A stretch of 64,000 nt of DNA from assembly GCF_029227915.1 (NCBI RefSeq), contig NC_079880.1, positions 7,752,001-7,816,000 on the forward strand, read 5' to 3'. A program made the translations under genes and the position numbers. This DNA comes from Hydractinia symbiolongicarpus. Its lineage: Eukaryota; Cnidaria; Hydrozoa; Anthoathecata; Hydractiniidae. The notes beneath the pieces were generated by a model. That model did no database searches, was not told where the DNA came from, and saw only the letters and a list, made by a program, of their open reading frames with translations. Positions 24,701 to 37,800 of the stretch are shown in pieces. How positions within the stretch are numbered: position 1 is the stretch's first letter; each line of letters starts with the position of its first letter.

Positions 24701-27700
24701 AATCGCTAAATAGATGTTGGTACGAATATGTTACGCAACTGTTGTACCTCAAACGGACTGATACCGTTAGAAAGTCAATGAAATGTAGTTTGAAACTGTG
24801 TCTACTTCTTCAGCGCGCGCTAACGGCTACGATTGGTCCCACGGTACAAAATGACTAAGTTCTCTAAATGTTTAAATAAAGCGCTACCACAGCGCCCAGT
24901 GTAATCTCTCACTTCCGGCCATCATTTCAAATTAAGAAGAGCCTTATTTCTTGGAGTCCACTTGTCTCATTTATCACATCTATAAGGTCACAGTCCAAAG
25001 TCAGTTCAATTAATTGCCACAGTCAATTGTTTCACTTTTGTGTCATTTATCACATTTATAAGGTTAAAGTCTAAAATCAGTTCAATTAAGTCCCACAGTC
25101 AATCGTTTCACTTTTAAAAGCTATGCAACCTAGTAGTATCAGAAAAATATCGCTAAATACATGTTGGTACGAATATGTCACGCAACTGTTGTACCTCAAA
25201 CGGACTGATACCGTTAGAAAGTCAATGAAATGTAGTTTTTGAAACAGTGTCTATTTCTTCAGCGCGCGCTAACTGCTAGGATTGGTCCCACAGTAAAAAA
25301 TAGCTTATTTATCTACATTTTTAAATGAAGCGCTACCACAGCTCTCAGTGTAATCGCTAAGTTCAAGCAATCATGTCAAAGTAAGACGAATGTTATTTCT
25401 TGGAGTCCAATTGGCTCATTTTTCACATTTATCACGTCAAAGTCCAAAATCAGTTCAAATAAGTCCCACAGTCAATCGTTTTACTGTTAAAGGCGATGCA
25501 ACCTAGTAATATCTGAAACATATCGCTAAATGCATGTTGGTACGAATATGTGACGCAACCCTTGTACCTCAAACGGACTGATACCGTTAGAAAGTCAATG
25601 AAATGTAGTTTTTGAAACAGTGTCTATTCCTTCAGCGCGCGCTAACGGCTACAACTGGACCCACAGTACAAAAAGACGTATTTATCTAAATGCTTAAATA
25701 AAGCGCTACCACAGCGCCCAGTGTAATCGCTAAGTTCTAGCAATCATGTCAAAGTAAGACGATTGTTATTTCTTGGAGTCCAATTGGCTCATTTTTCACA
25801 TTCATAAGGTCAAAGTCCAGAATCGGTTCAATTAAGTCCCACAGTCAATCATTTCACTGTTAAAAGCGATGCAACCTTGTAATATCAGAAAAAAATTGCT
25901 AAATAGATGTTGGTACGAATATGTTACGCAACTGTTGTACTTCAAACGGACTGATACCGTTACAAAAGTCAATGAAATGTAGTTTTCGAAACTGTGTCTA
26001 CTTCTTCAGCGCACGCTAACGGCTACGATTGGTCCCACGGTACAAAATGACTTATTTATCTAAATGTTTAAATAAAGCGCTACCACAGCGCCCAGTGTAA
26101 TCTCTCACTTCCGGCCATCATTTCAAATTAAGAAGAGCGTTATTTCATGGAGTCCAGTTGTCTCATTTATCACATGTATAAGGTCACAGTCCAAAGTCAG
26201 TTTAATTAATTGCCACAGTCAATTGTTTCACTGTTGTGTCATTTATCACATTTATAAGGTTAAAGTCTAAAATCAGTTCAATTAAGTAGCACAGTCAATC
26301 GTTTCACTTTTAAAAGCTATGCAACCTAATAGTATCAGAAAAATGTCGCTAAATACATGTTGGTACGAATATGTCACGCAACTGTTGTACCTCAAACGGA
26401 CTGATACCGTTAGAAAGTCAATGAAATGTAGTTTTTGAAACTGTCTCGATTTCTTCAGCGCGCGCTAATGGTTACGATTGGTCCCACAGTACAAAATGAC
26501 TCATCTATCTAAATTTTTAAATAAAGCGTTACCACAGCGCCCAGTGTAATTGCTCAGTTCCCGCAATCATTTCAAATTAAGAAGAACGTTATGTCTTGGA
26601 GTTCAGTTGTCTCATTTATCACATTTATAAGGTCAAAGTCTAAAATCAGTTCAAGTAAGTCCCACAGTCAATTGTTTCACTGTTAAATGCGATGCAACCT
26701 AGTAATATTAGAATAATATCGCTAAATACACGTTGGTACGATTATGTGACGCAACCGTGGTAACTCAAAGGGACTGATACCGTTAGAAAGTCAATGAAAT
26801 GTAGTTTTTGAAACAGTGTCTATTTCTTAAGCGCGTTAACTGCTAGGATTGGTCCCACAGTAAAAAATAGCTTATTTATCTACATTTTTAAATGAAGCGC
26901 TACCACAGCTCTCAGTGTAATCGCTAAGTTCAAGCAATCATGTCAAAGTAAGACGAATGTTATTTCTTGGAGTCCAATTGGCTCATTTTTCACATTTATC
27001 ACGTCAAAGTCCAAAATCAGTTCAAATAAGTCCCACAGTCAATCGTTTTACTGTTAAAAGCGATGCAACCTAGTAGTATCAGAAAAATATCGCTAAATGC
27101 ATGTTTGTACGAATATGTTACGCAACTGTTGTACCTCAAACGGACTGATACCGTTAAAAAGTGAATGAAATGTAGTTTGAAACTGTGTCTACTTCTTCAG
27201 CGCGCGCTAACTGCTACGATTGTTCCCACGGTACAAAATGACTAAGTTCTCTAAATGTTTAAATAAAGCGCTACCACAGCGCCCAGTGTAATCTCTCACT
27301 TCCGGCCATCATTTCAAATTAAGAAGAGCGTTATTTCTTGGAGTCCAGTTGTCTCATTTATCACATCTACAAGGTCACAGTCCAAAGTCAGTTCAATTAA
27401 TTGCCACAGTCAATTGTTTCACTTTTGTGTCATTTATCACATTTATAAGGTTAAAGTCTAAAATCAGTTCAATTAAGTCCCACAGTCAATCGTTTCACTT
27501 TTAAAAGCTATGCAACCTAGTAGTATCAGAAAAATATCGCTAAATACATGTTGGTACGAATATGTCACGCAACTGTTGTACCTCAAACGGACTGATACCG
27601 TTAGAAAGTCAATGAAATGTAGTTTTTGAAACTGTCTCGATTTCTTCAGCGCGCGCTAACGGTTACGATTGGTCCCACAGTACAAAATGACTTATCTATC

Positions 27701-29100
27701 TAAATTTTTAAATAAAGCGTTACCACAGCGCCCAGTGTAATTGCTCAGTTCCCGCAATCATTTCAAATTAAGAAGAACGTTATTTCTTGGAGTTCAGTTG
27801 TCTCATTTATCACATTTATAAGGTCAAAGTCTAAAATCAGTTCAAGTAAGTCCCACAGTCAATTGTTTCACTGTTAAATGCGATGCAACCTAGTAATATT
27901 AGAATAATATTGCTAAATACACGTTGGTACGATTATGTGACGCAACTGTTGTAACTCAAAGGGACTGATACCGTTAGAAAGTCAATGAAATGTAGTTTTT
28001 GAAACAGTGTCTATTTCTTCAGCGCGCGCTAACTGCTAGGATTGGTCCCACAGTAAAAAATAGCTTATTTATCTACATTTTTAAATGAAGCGCTACCACA
28101 GCTCTCAGTGTAATCGCTAAGTTCAAGCAATCATGTCAAAGTAAGACGAATGTTATTTCTTGGAGTCCAATTGGCTCATTTTTCACATTTATCACGTCAA
28201 AGTCCAAAATCAGTTCAAATAAGTCCCACAGTCAATCGTTTTACTGTTAAAAGCGATGCAACCTAGTAGTATCAGAAAAATATCGCTAAATGCATGTTTG
28301 TACGAATATGTTACGCAACTGTTGTACCTCAAACGGACTGATACCGTTAAAAAGTGAATGAAATGTAGTTTGAGACTGTGTCTACTTCTTCAGCGCGCGC
28401 TAACTGCTACGATTGGTCCCACGGTACAAAATGACTAAGTTCTCTAAATGTTTAAATAAAGCGCTACCACAGCGCCCAGTGTAATCTCTCACTTCCGGCC
28501 ATCATTTCAAATTAAGAAGAGCGTTATTTCTTGGAGTCCAGTTGTCTCATTTATCACATCTATAAGGTCACAGTCCAAAGTCAGTTCAATTAATTGCCAC
28601 AGTCAATTGTTTCACTTTTGTGTCATTTATCACATTTATAAGGTTAAAGTCTAAAATCAGTTCAATTAAGTCCCACAGTCAATCGTTTCACTTTTAAAAG
28701 CTATGCAACCTAGTAGTATCAGAAAAATATCGCTAAATACATGTTGGTACGAATATGTCACGCAACTGTTGTACCTCAAACGGACTGATACCGTTAGAAA
28801 GTCAATGAAATGTAGTTTTTGAAACTGTCTCGATTTCTTCAGCGCGCGCTAACGGTTACGATTGGTCCCACAGTACAAAATGACTTATCTATCTAAATTT
28901 TTAAATAAAGCGTTACCACAGCGCAAAGTGTAATTGCTCAGTTCCCGCAATCATTTCAAATTAAGAAGAACGTTATTTCTTGGAGTTCAGTTGTCTCATT
29001 TATCACATTTATAAGGTCAAAGTCTAAAATCAGTTCAAGTAAGTCCCACAGTCAATTGTTTCACTGTTAAATGCGATGCAACCTAGTAATATTAGAATAA
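21252..29100. repeat. Block C: units of 5, 4, 3, 3, 3 monomers with one long monomer each
   Basis: Long monomers start at 21252, 23191, 24758, 25951, 27145 and 28338, and ordinary 371-373 bp monomers lie between them (21701, 22074, 22447, 22818; 23640, 24012, 24385; 25205, 25578; 26401, 26774; 27592, 27965; 28785). Distances between long monomers are 1939, 1567, 1193, 1194 and 1193 bp. The 1193-bp trimers around 26402-28785 are nearly identical, sharing the ttaaaaagtgaatg and tagtttga variants. Larger units could be reduced to smaller ones by losing whole monomers. Confidence 0.85.
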
Positions 29101-31039
29101 TATCGCTAAATACACGTTGGTACGATTATGTGACGCAACTGATCTAACTCAAAGGGACTGATACCGTTAGAAAGTCAATGAAATGTAGTTTTTGAAACAG
29201 TGTCTATTTCTTCAGCGCGCGCGAACTGCTAGGATTGGTCCCACAGTAAAAAATAGCTTATTTATCTACATTTTTACAAGAAGCGCTACCACAGCTCTCA
29301 GTGTAATCGCTAAGTTCAAGCAATCATGTCAAAGTAAGACGAATGTTATTTCTTGGAGTCCAATTGGCTCATTTTTCACATTTATCACGTCAAAGTCCAA
29401 AATCAGTTCAAATAAGTCCCACAGTCAATTGTTTTACTGTTAAAAGCGATGCAACCTAGTAATATCTGAAACATATCGCTAAATGCATGTTGGTACGAAT
29501 ATGTGAGGCAACCCTTGTACCTCAAACGGCCTGATACCGTTAGAAAGTCAATGAAATGTAGTTTTTGAAACAGTGTCTATTCCTTCAGCGCGCGCTAACG
29601 GCTACGACTGGACCCACAGTACAAAAAGACATATTTATCTAAATGCTTAAATAAAGCGCTACCACAGCGCGCAGTGTAATCGCTAAGTTCTAGCAATCAT
29701 GTCAAAGTAAAACGAATGTTATTTCTTGGAATCCAATTGGCTCATTTTTTATATTCATAAGGTCAAAGTCCAAAATCGGATCAATTAAGTCCCACAGTCA
29801 ATCGTTTCACTGTTGAAAGCGAGGCAACCTAGTAATATCAGAAAAAAATAGCTAAATAGATGTTGGTACGAATATGTTACGCAACTGTTGTACCTCAAAC
29901 GGACTGATACCGTTAAAAAGTCAATGAAATGTAGTTTGAAACTGTGTCTACTTCTTCAGCGCGCGCTAACGGCTACGATTGGTCCCACGGTACAAAATGA
30001 CTAAGTTATCTAAATGTTTAAATAAAGCGCTACCACAGCGCCCAGTGTAATTGCTCACTTCCGGCCATCATTTCAAATTAAGAAGAGCGTTATTTCTTGT
30101 AGTCCAATTGTCTCATTTATCACATCTATAAGGTCACAGTCCAAAGTCAGTTCAATTAATTGCCACGGTCAATCGTTTCACTGTTGTGTCATTTATCACA
30201 TTTTTAAGGTCAAAGTCTAAAATCAGTTCAATTAAGTCCCACAGTCAATCGTTTCACTGTTAAAAGCGATGCACCCTAGTGGTATCAGAAAAATATCGCT
30301 AAATACATGTTGGTACGATTATGTTACGCAACTGTTGTAACTCAAGCGGACTGATACCGTTAGAAAGTCAATGAAATGCAGTTTTTAAAACTGTCTCGAT
30401 TTCTTCAGCGCGCGCTAACGGCTACGATTGGTCCCACGGTACAAAATGACTTATTTATCTAAATGTTTAAATAAAGCGCTACCACAGCGCCCAGTGTATT
30501 CGCTACGTTCTAGCAATCATGTCAAAGTAAGACGAATGTTATTACTTGGAGTTCAATTGGCTCATTTTTCACATTCATAAGATCAACGTCCAAAATCGGT
30601 TCAATTAAGTCCCACAGTCAATCGTTTCACTGATAAAAGCGATGCAACCTAGTAATATCAGAAAAATATCGCTAAATAGATGTTGGTACGAATATGTTAC
30701 GCAATTGTTGTACCTCAAACGGACTGATACCGTTAGAAAGTCAATGAAATGTAGTTTTTGAAACTGTCTCTATTTCTTCAGTGCGCACTACCGACTACGA
30801 TTGGTCCCACAGTACAAAATGACTTATCTATCTAAATTTTTAAATAAAGCGCTACCACAGCGCTCAGTGTAATTGCTCAGTTTCAGCAATCATTTCAAAT
30901 TAAGACGAATGTTGTTACTTGGAGTTCAATCGGCTCATTTTTCTCATTCATAAGGTCAACGTCAAAAATCGGTGCAATTAAGTCTCACAGTCAATCGTTT
31001 CACTGTTAAAAGCGATGCACCCTAGTGGTATCAGAAAAA
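29101..31039. repeat. Block D, 1939-bp pentamer, copy 1
   Basis: Anchors are 29158, 29531, 29904 (a 447-bp long monomer), 30351 and 30724. Every position recurs 1939 bp later. The left edge is at tatcgctaaatacacg (29101), because upstream sequence differs from that before copy 2. Only a few differences from copy 2 were seen (for example gcgaactgc at 29221 against gctaactgc). The distinctive tgatctaactc before the first anchor occurs only in these two copies. Confidence 0.9.
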
Positions 31040-32978
31040 TATCGCTAAATACACGTTGGTACGATTATGTGACGCAACTGATCTAACTCAAAGGGACTGA
31101 TACCGTTAGAAAGTCAATGAAATGTAGTTTTTGAAACAGTGTCTATTTCTTCAGCGCGCGCTAACTGCTAGGATTGGTCCCACAGTAAAAAATAGCTTAT
31201 TTATCTACATTTTTACATGAAGCGCTACCACAGCTCTCAGTGTAATCGCTAAGTTCAAGCAATCATGTCAAAGTAAGACGAATGTTATTTCTTGGAGTCC
31301 AATTGGCTCATTTTTCACATTTATCACGTCAAAGTCCAAAATCAGTTCAAATAAGTCCCACAGTCAATTGTTTTACTGTTAAAAGCGATGCAACCTAGTA
31401 ATATCTGAAACATATCGCTAAATGCATGTTGGTACGAATATGTGAGGCAACCCTTGTACCTCAAACGGCCTGATACCGTTAGAAAGTCAATGAAATGTAG
31501 TTTTTGAAACAGTGTCTATTCCTTCAGCGCGCGCTAACGGCTACGACTGGACCCACAGTACAAAAAGACATATTTATCTAAATGCTTAAATAAAGCGCTA
31601 CCACAGCGCGCAGTGTAATCGCTAAGTTCTAGCAATCATGTCAAAGTAAAACGAATGTTATTTCTTGGAATCCAATTGGCTCATTTTTTATATTCATAAG
31701 GTCAAAGTCCAAAATCGGATCAATTAAGTCCCACAGTCAATCGTTTCACTGTTGAAAGCGAGGCAACCTAGTAATATCAGAAAAAAATAGCTAAATAGAT
31801 GTTGGTACGAATATGTTACGCAACTGTTGTACCTCAAACGGACTGATACCGTTAAAAAGTCAATGAAATGTAGTTTGAAACTGTGTCTACTTCTTCAGCG
31901 CGCGCTAACGGCTACGATTGGTCCCACGGTACAAAATGACTAAGTTATCTAAATGTTTAAATAAAGCGCTACCACAGCGCCCAGTGTAATTGCTCACTTC
32001 CGGCCATCATTTCAAATTAAGAAGAGCGTTATTTCTTGTAGTCCAATTGTCTCATTTATCACATCTATAAGGTCACAGTCCAAAGTCAGTTCAATTAATT
32101 GCCACGGTCAATCGTTTCACTGTTGTGTCATTTATCACATTTTTAAGGTCAAAGTCTAAAATCAGTTCAATTAAGTCCCACAGTCAATCGTTTCACTGTT
32201 AAAAGCGATGCACCCTAGTGGTATCAGAAAAATATCGCTAAATACATGTTGGTACGATTATGTTACGCAACTGTTGTAACTCAAGCGGACTGATACCGTT
32301 AGAAAGTCAATGAAATGCAGTTTTTAAAACTGTCTCGATTTCTTCAGCGCGCGCTAACGGCTACGATTGGTCCCACGGTACAAAATGACTTATTTATCTA
32401 AATGTTTAAATAAAGCGCTACCACAGCGCCCAGTGTATTCGCTACGTTCTAGCAATCATGTCAAAGTAAGACGAATGTTATTACTTGGAGTTCAATTGGC
32501 TCATTTTTCACATTCATAAGATCAACGTCCAAAATCGGTTCAATTAAGTCCCACAGTCAATCGTTTCACTGATAAAAGCGATGCAACCTAGTAATATCAG
32601 AAAAATATCGCTAAATAGATGTTGGTACGAATATGTTACGCAATTGTTGTACCTCAAACGGACTGATACCGTTAGAAAGTCAATGAAATGTAGTTTTTGA
32701 AACTGTCTCTATTTCTTCAGTGCGCACTACCGACTACGATTGGTCCCACAGTACAAAATGACTTATCTATCTAAATTTTTAAATAAAGCGCTACCACAGC
32801 GCTCAGTGTAATTGCTCAGTTTCAGCAATCATTTCAAATTAAGACGAATGTTGTTACTTGGAGTTCAATCGGCTCATTTTTCTCATTCATAAGGTCAACG
32901 TCAAAAATCGGTGCAATTAAGTCTCACAGTCAATCGTTTCACTGTTAAAAGCGATGCACCCTAGTGGTATCAGAAAAA
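31040..32978. repeat. Block D, 1939-bp pentamer, copy 2
   Basis: Anchors are 31097, 31470, 31843 (447 bp), 32290 and 32663. The copy ends at 32978, exactly 1939 bp after its start. There the sequence passes into the 618-bp composite monomer instead of a third copy. Its last part (from about 32738) is also the beginning of the first 2260-bp unit. Confidence 0.9.
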
Positions 32979-33280
32979 TATCGCTAAATACATGTTGGTA
33001 CGAATATGTTACGTATGCGTTATTTCTTGTAGTCGAGTTGTCTCATTTATCACATCTATAAGGTCACAGTCCAAAGTCAGTTCAATTAATTGCCACAGTC
33101 AATCGTTTCACTGTTGTGTCATTTATCACATTTATAAGGTCAAAGTCTAAAATCAGTTCAAGTAAGTCCCACAGTCAATTGTTTCACTGTTAAAAGCGAT
33201 GCAACCTAGTAATATCAGAAAAAAATAGCTAAATAGATGTTGGTACGAATATGTTACGCAACTGTTGTACCTCAAACGGA
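32663..33280. repeat. 618-bp composite monomer with a private deletion (junction near 33014)
   Basis: The sequence runs normally to gaatatgttacg (to 33013), then has tat, then continues as gcgttatttcttg, which normally lies about 200 bp further on. One anchor and the GC-rich part of a monomer are lost. The downstream part is a long monomer with the 76-bp duplication. An ordinary plus a long monomer would span about 822 bp, so roughly 204 bp is missing. The junction shows no clear microhomology. The same join recurs near 35274 and 37534. Confidence 0.88.
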
Positions 33281-34997
33281 CTGATACCGTTAAAAAGTCA
33301 ATGAAATGTAGTTTGAAACTGTGTCTACTTCTTCAGCGCGCACTAACGGCTACGATTGGTCCCACGGTACAAAATGACTAAGTTATCTAAATGTTTAAAT
33401 AAAGCGCTACCACAGCGCCCAGTGTAATCTCTCAATTCCGGCCATCATTTCAAATTAAGAAGAGCGTTATTTCTTGGAGTCCAGTTGTCTCATTTATCAC
33501 ATCTATAAGGTCACAGTCCAAAGTCAGTTCAATTAATTGCCACAGTCAATTGTTTGACTGTTGTGTCATTTATCACATTCATAATGTCAAAGTCTAAAAT
33601 CAGTTCAATTAAGTCCCACAGTCAATCGTTTCACTGTTAAAAGCGATGCACCCTAGTGGTATCAGAAAAATATCGCTAAATACATGTTGGTACGAATATG
33701 TTACGCAACTGTTGTAACTCAAGCGGACTGATATCGTTAGAAAGTCAATGAAATGTAGTTTTTGAAACTGTCTCGATTTCTTCAGCGCGCGCTAACGGTT
33801 ACGATTGGTCCCAGAGTACAGAATGACTAATCTATCTAAATTTTTAAATAAAGCGCTACCACAGCGCCCAGTGTATTCGCTACGTTCTAGCAATCATTTC
33901 AAAGTAAGACGAATGTTATTACTTGGAGTTTAATTGGCTCATTTTTCACATTCATAAGGTCAACGTCCAAAATCGGTTCAATTAAGTCCCACAGTCAATC
34001 GTTTCACTGATAAAAGCGATGCAACCTAGTAATATCAGAAAAATATCGCTAAATAGATGTTGGTACGAATATGTTACGCAATTGTTGTACCTCAAACGGA
34101 CTGATACCGTTAGAAAGTCAATGAAATGTAGTTTTTGAAACTGTCTCTATTTCTTCAGTGCGCACTACCGACTACGATTGGTCCCACAGTACAAAATGAC
34201 TTATCTATCTAAATTTTTAAATAAAGCGCTACCACAGCGCTCAGTGTAATTGCTCAGTTTCAGCAATCATTTCAAATTTAGACGAATGTTGTTACTTGGA
34301 GTTCAATCGGCTCATTTTTCTCATTCATAAGGTCAACGTCCAAAATCGGTGCAATTAAATCTCACAGTCAATCGTTTCACTGTTAAAAGCGATGCACCCT
34401 AGTGGTATCAGAAAAATATCGCTAAATACATGTTGGTACGAATATGTTACGCAACTGTTGTAACTCAAGCGGACTGATACCGTTAGAAAGTCAATGAAAT
34501 GTAGTTTTTGAAACTGTCTCGATTTCTTCAGCGCGCGCTAACGGCTACGATTGGTCCCACGGTACAAAATGACTTATTTATCTAAATGTTTAAATAAAGC
34601 GCTACCACAGCGCCCAGTGTAATCTCTCAATTCCGGCCATCATTTCAAATTAAGAAGAGCGTTATTTCTTGGAGTCCAGTTGTCTCATTTATCACATCTA
34701 TAAGGTCACAGTCCAAAGTCAGTTCAATTAATTGCCACAGTCAATTGTTTGACTGTTGTGTCATTTATCACATTCATAATGTCAAAGTCTAAAATCAGTT
34801 CAATTAAGTCCCACAGTCAATCGTTTTACTATTAAAAGCGATGCAACCTAGTAGTATCAGAAAAATATCGCTAAATACATGTTGGTACGAATATGTTACG
34901 CAACTGTTGTACCTCAAACGGACAGATATCTTTAGAAAGTCAATGAAATGTAGTTTCTGAAACTGTCTCGATTTCTTCAGCGCGCGCTAACGGTTAC
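32738..34997. repeat. 2260-bp HOR, copy 1
   Basis: Anchors inside are 33281, 33728, 34101, 34474 and 34923, with intervals 447, 373, 373, 449 and then a 618-bp composite reaching into the next copy. All recur 2260 bp later. Differences between copies are very few (for example gactaatcta at 33826 against gacttatcta later). All three copies share the abnormal junction acgtatgcgtt, so they descend from one founder that already carried it. Confidence 0.92.
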
Positions 34998-35540
34998 GAT
35001 TGGTCCCACAGTACAGAATGACTTATCTATCTAAATTTTTAAATAAAGCGCTACCACAGCGCTCAGTGTAATTGCTCAGTTTCAGCAATCATTTCAAATT
35101 AAGACGAATGTTGTTACTTGGAGTTCAATCGGCTCATTTTTCTCATTCATAAGGTCAACGTCAAAAATCGGTGCAATTAAGTCTCACAGTCAATCGTTTC
35201 ACTGTTAAAAGCGATGCACCCTAGTGGTATCAGAAAAATATCGCTAAATACATGTTGGTACGAATATGTTACGTATGCGTTATTTCTTGTAGTCGAGTTG
35301 TCTCATTTATCACATCTATAAGGTCACAGTCCAAAGTCAGTTCAATTAATTGCCACAGTCAATCGTTTCACTGTTGTGTCATTTATCACATTTATAAGGT
35401 CAAAGTCTAAAATCAGTTCAAGTAAGTCCCACAGTCAATTGTTTCACTGTTAAAAGCGATGCAACCTAGTAATATCAGAAAAAAATAGCTAAATAGATGT
35501 TGGTACGAATATGTTACGCAACTGTTGTACCTCAAACGGA
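34923..35540. repeat. 618-bp composite monomer, second copy (junction near 35274)
   Basis: The same acgtatgcgtt junction as at 33014, 2260 bp later. The first half differs from that of the first composite: it starts with gacagatatc and tttctgaaac, as expected for the interior boundary of the 2260-bp unit. Confidence 0.88.
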
Positions 35541-37257
35541 CTGATACCGTTAAAAAGTCAATGAAATGTAGTTTGAAACTGTGTCTACTTCTTCAGCGCG
35601 CACTAACGGCTACGATTGGTCCCACGGTACAAAATGACTAAGTTATCTAAATGTTTAAATAAAGCGCTACCACAGCGCCCAGTGTAATCTCTCAATTCCG
35701 GCCATCATTTCAAATTAAGAAGAGCGTTATTTCTTGGAGTCCAGTTGTCTCATTTATCACATCTATAAGGTCACAGTCCAAAGTCAGTTCAATTAATTGC
35801 CACAGTCAATTGTTTGACTGTTGTGTCATTTATCACATTCATAATGTCAAAGTCTAAAATCAGTTCAATTAAGTCCCACAGTCAATCGTTTCACTGTTAA
35901 AAGCGATGCACCCTAGTGGTATCAGAAAAATATCGCTAAATACATGTTGGTACGAATATGTTACGCAACTGTTGTAACTCAAGCGGACTGATATCGTTAG
36001 AAAGTCAATGAAATGTAGTTTTTGAAACTGTCTCGATTTCTTCAGCGCGCGCTAACGGTTACGATTGGTCCCAGAGTACAGAATGACTTATCTATCTAAA
36101 TTTTTAAATAAAGCGCTACCACAGCGCCCAGTGTATTCGCTACGTTCTAGCAATCATTTCAAAGTAAGACGAATGTTATTACTTGGAGTTTAATTGGCTC
36201 ATTTTTCACATTCATAAGGTCAACGTCCAAAATCGGTTCAATTAAGTCCCACAGTCAATCGTTTCACTGATAAAAGCGATGCAACCTAGTAATATCAGAA
36301 AAATATCGCTAAATAGATGTTGGTACGAATATGTTACGCAATTGTTGTACCTCAAACGGACTGATACCGTTAGAAAGTCAATGAAATGTAGTTTTTGAAA
36401 CTGTCTCTATTTCTTCAGTGCGCACTACCGACTACGATTGGTCCCACAGTACAAAATGACTTATCTATCTAAATTTTTAAATAAAGCGCTACCACAGCGC
36501 TCAGTGTAATTGCTCAGTTTCAGCAATCATTTCAAATTTAGACGAATGTTGTTACTTGGAGTTCAATCGGCTCATTTTTCTCATTCATAAGGTCAACGTC
36601 CAAAATCGGTGCAATTAAATCTCACAGTCAATCGTTTCACTGTTAAAAGCGATGCACCCTAGTGGTATCAGAAAAATATCGCTAAATACATGTTGGTACG
36701 AATATGTTACGCAACTGTTGTAACTCAAGCGGACTGATACCGTTAGAAAGTCAATGAAATGTAGTTTTTGAAACTGTCTCGATTTCTTCAGCGCGCGCTA
36801 ACGGCTACGATTGGTCCCACGGTACAAAATGACTTATTTATCTAAATGTTTAAATAAAGCGTTACCACAGCGCCCAGTGTAATCTCTCAATTCCGGCCAT
36901 CATTTCAAATTAAGAAGAGCGTTATTTCTTGGAGTCCAGTTGTCTCATTTATCACATCTATAAGGTCACAGTCCAAAGTCAGTTCAATTAATTGCCACAG
37001 TCAATTGTTTGACTGTTGTGTCATTTATCACATTCATAATGTCAAAGTCTAAAATCAGTTCAATTAAGTCCCACAGTCAATCGTTTTACTATTAAAAGCG
37101 ATGCAACCTAGTAGTATCAGAAAAATATCGCTAAATACATGTTGGTACGAATATGTTACGCAACTGTTGTACCTCAAACGGACAGATATCTTTAGAAAGT
37201 CAATGAAATGTAGTTTCTGAAACTGTCTCGATTTCTTCAGCGCGCGCTAACGGTTAC
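34998..37257. repeat. 2260-bp HOR, copy 2
   Basis: Anchors are 35541, 35988, 36361, 36734 and 37183, each exactly 2260 bp after copy 1. It shares ccagagtacagaatg, tgtattcgctacg and gacagatatcttt with the other copies. One visible difference is gcgttacc at 36860 where copies 1 and 3 have gcgctacc. Confidence 0.92.
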
Positions 37258-37800
37258 GATTGGTCCCACAGTACAGAATGACTTATCTATCTAAATTTTT
37301 AAATAAAGCGCTACCACAGCGCTCAGTGTAATTGCTCAGTTTCAGCAATCATTTCAAATTAAGACGAATGTTGTTACTTGGAGTTCAATCGGCTCATTTT
37401 TCTCATTCATAAGGTCAACGTCAAAAATCGGTGCAATTAAGTCTCACAGTCAATCGTTTCACTGTTAAAAGCGATGCACCCTAGTGGTATCAGAAAAATA
37501 TCGCTAAATACATGTTGGTACGAATATGTTACGTATGCGTTATTTCTTGTAGTCGAGTTGTCTCATTTATCACATCTATAAGGTCACAGTCCAAAGTCAG
37601 TTCAATTAATTGCCACAGTCAATCGTTTCACTGTTGTGTCATTTATCACATTTATAAGGTCAAAGTCTAAAATCAGTTCAAGTAAGTCCCACAGTCAATT
37701 GTTTCACTGTTAAAAGCGATGCAACCTAGTAATATCAGAAAAAAATAGCTAAATAGATGTTGGTACGAATATGTTACGCAACTGTTGTACCTCAAACGGA
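37183..37800. repeat. 618-bp composite monomer, third copy (junction near 37534)
   Basis: Identical in structure to the composite at 34923, again 2260 bp on. No fourth copy follows: the monomer at 39443 is an ordinary 373-bp unit. Confidence 0.88.

Noticed and set aside
29192-29443. Longest open reading frame, 83 codons
   Set aside because: It lies in ordinary monomer sequence. The same region is interrupted in neighbouring monomers, and no domain or codon pattern is visible. Similar frames of 60-71 codons at 3230-3436, 24676-24858, 46995-47186, 47778-47990 and 48099-48314 are repeat sequence too.
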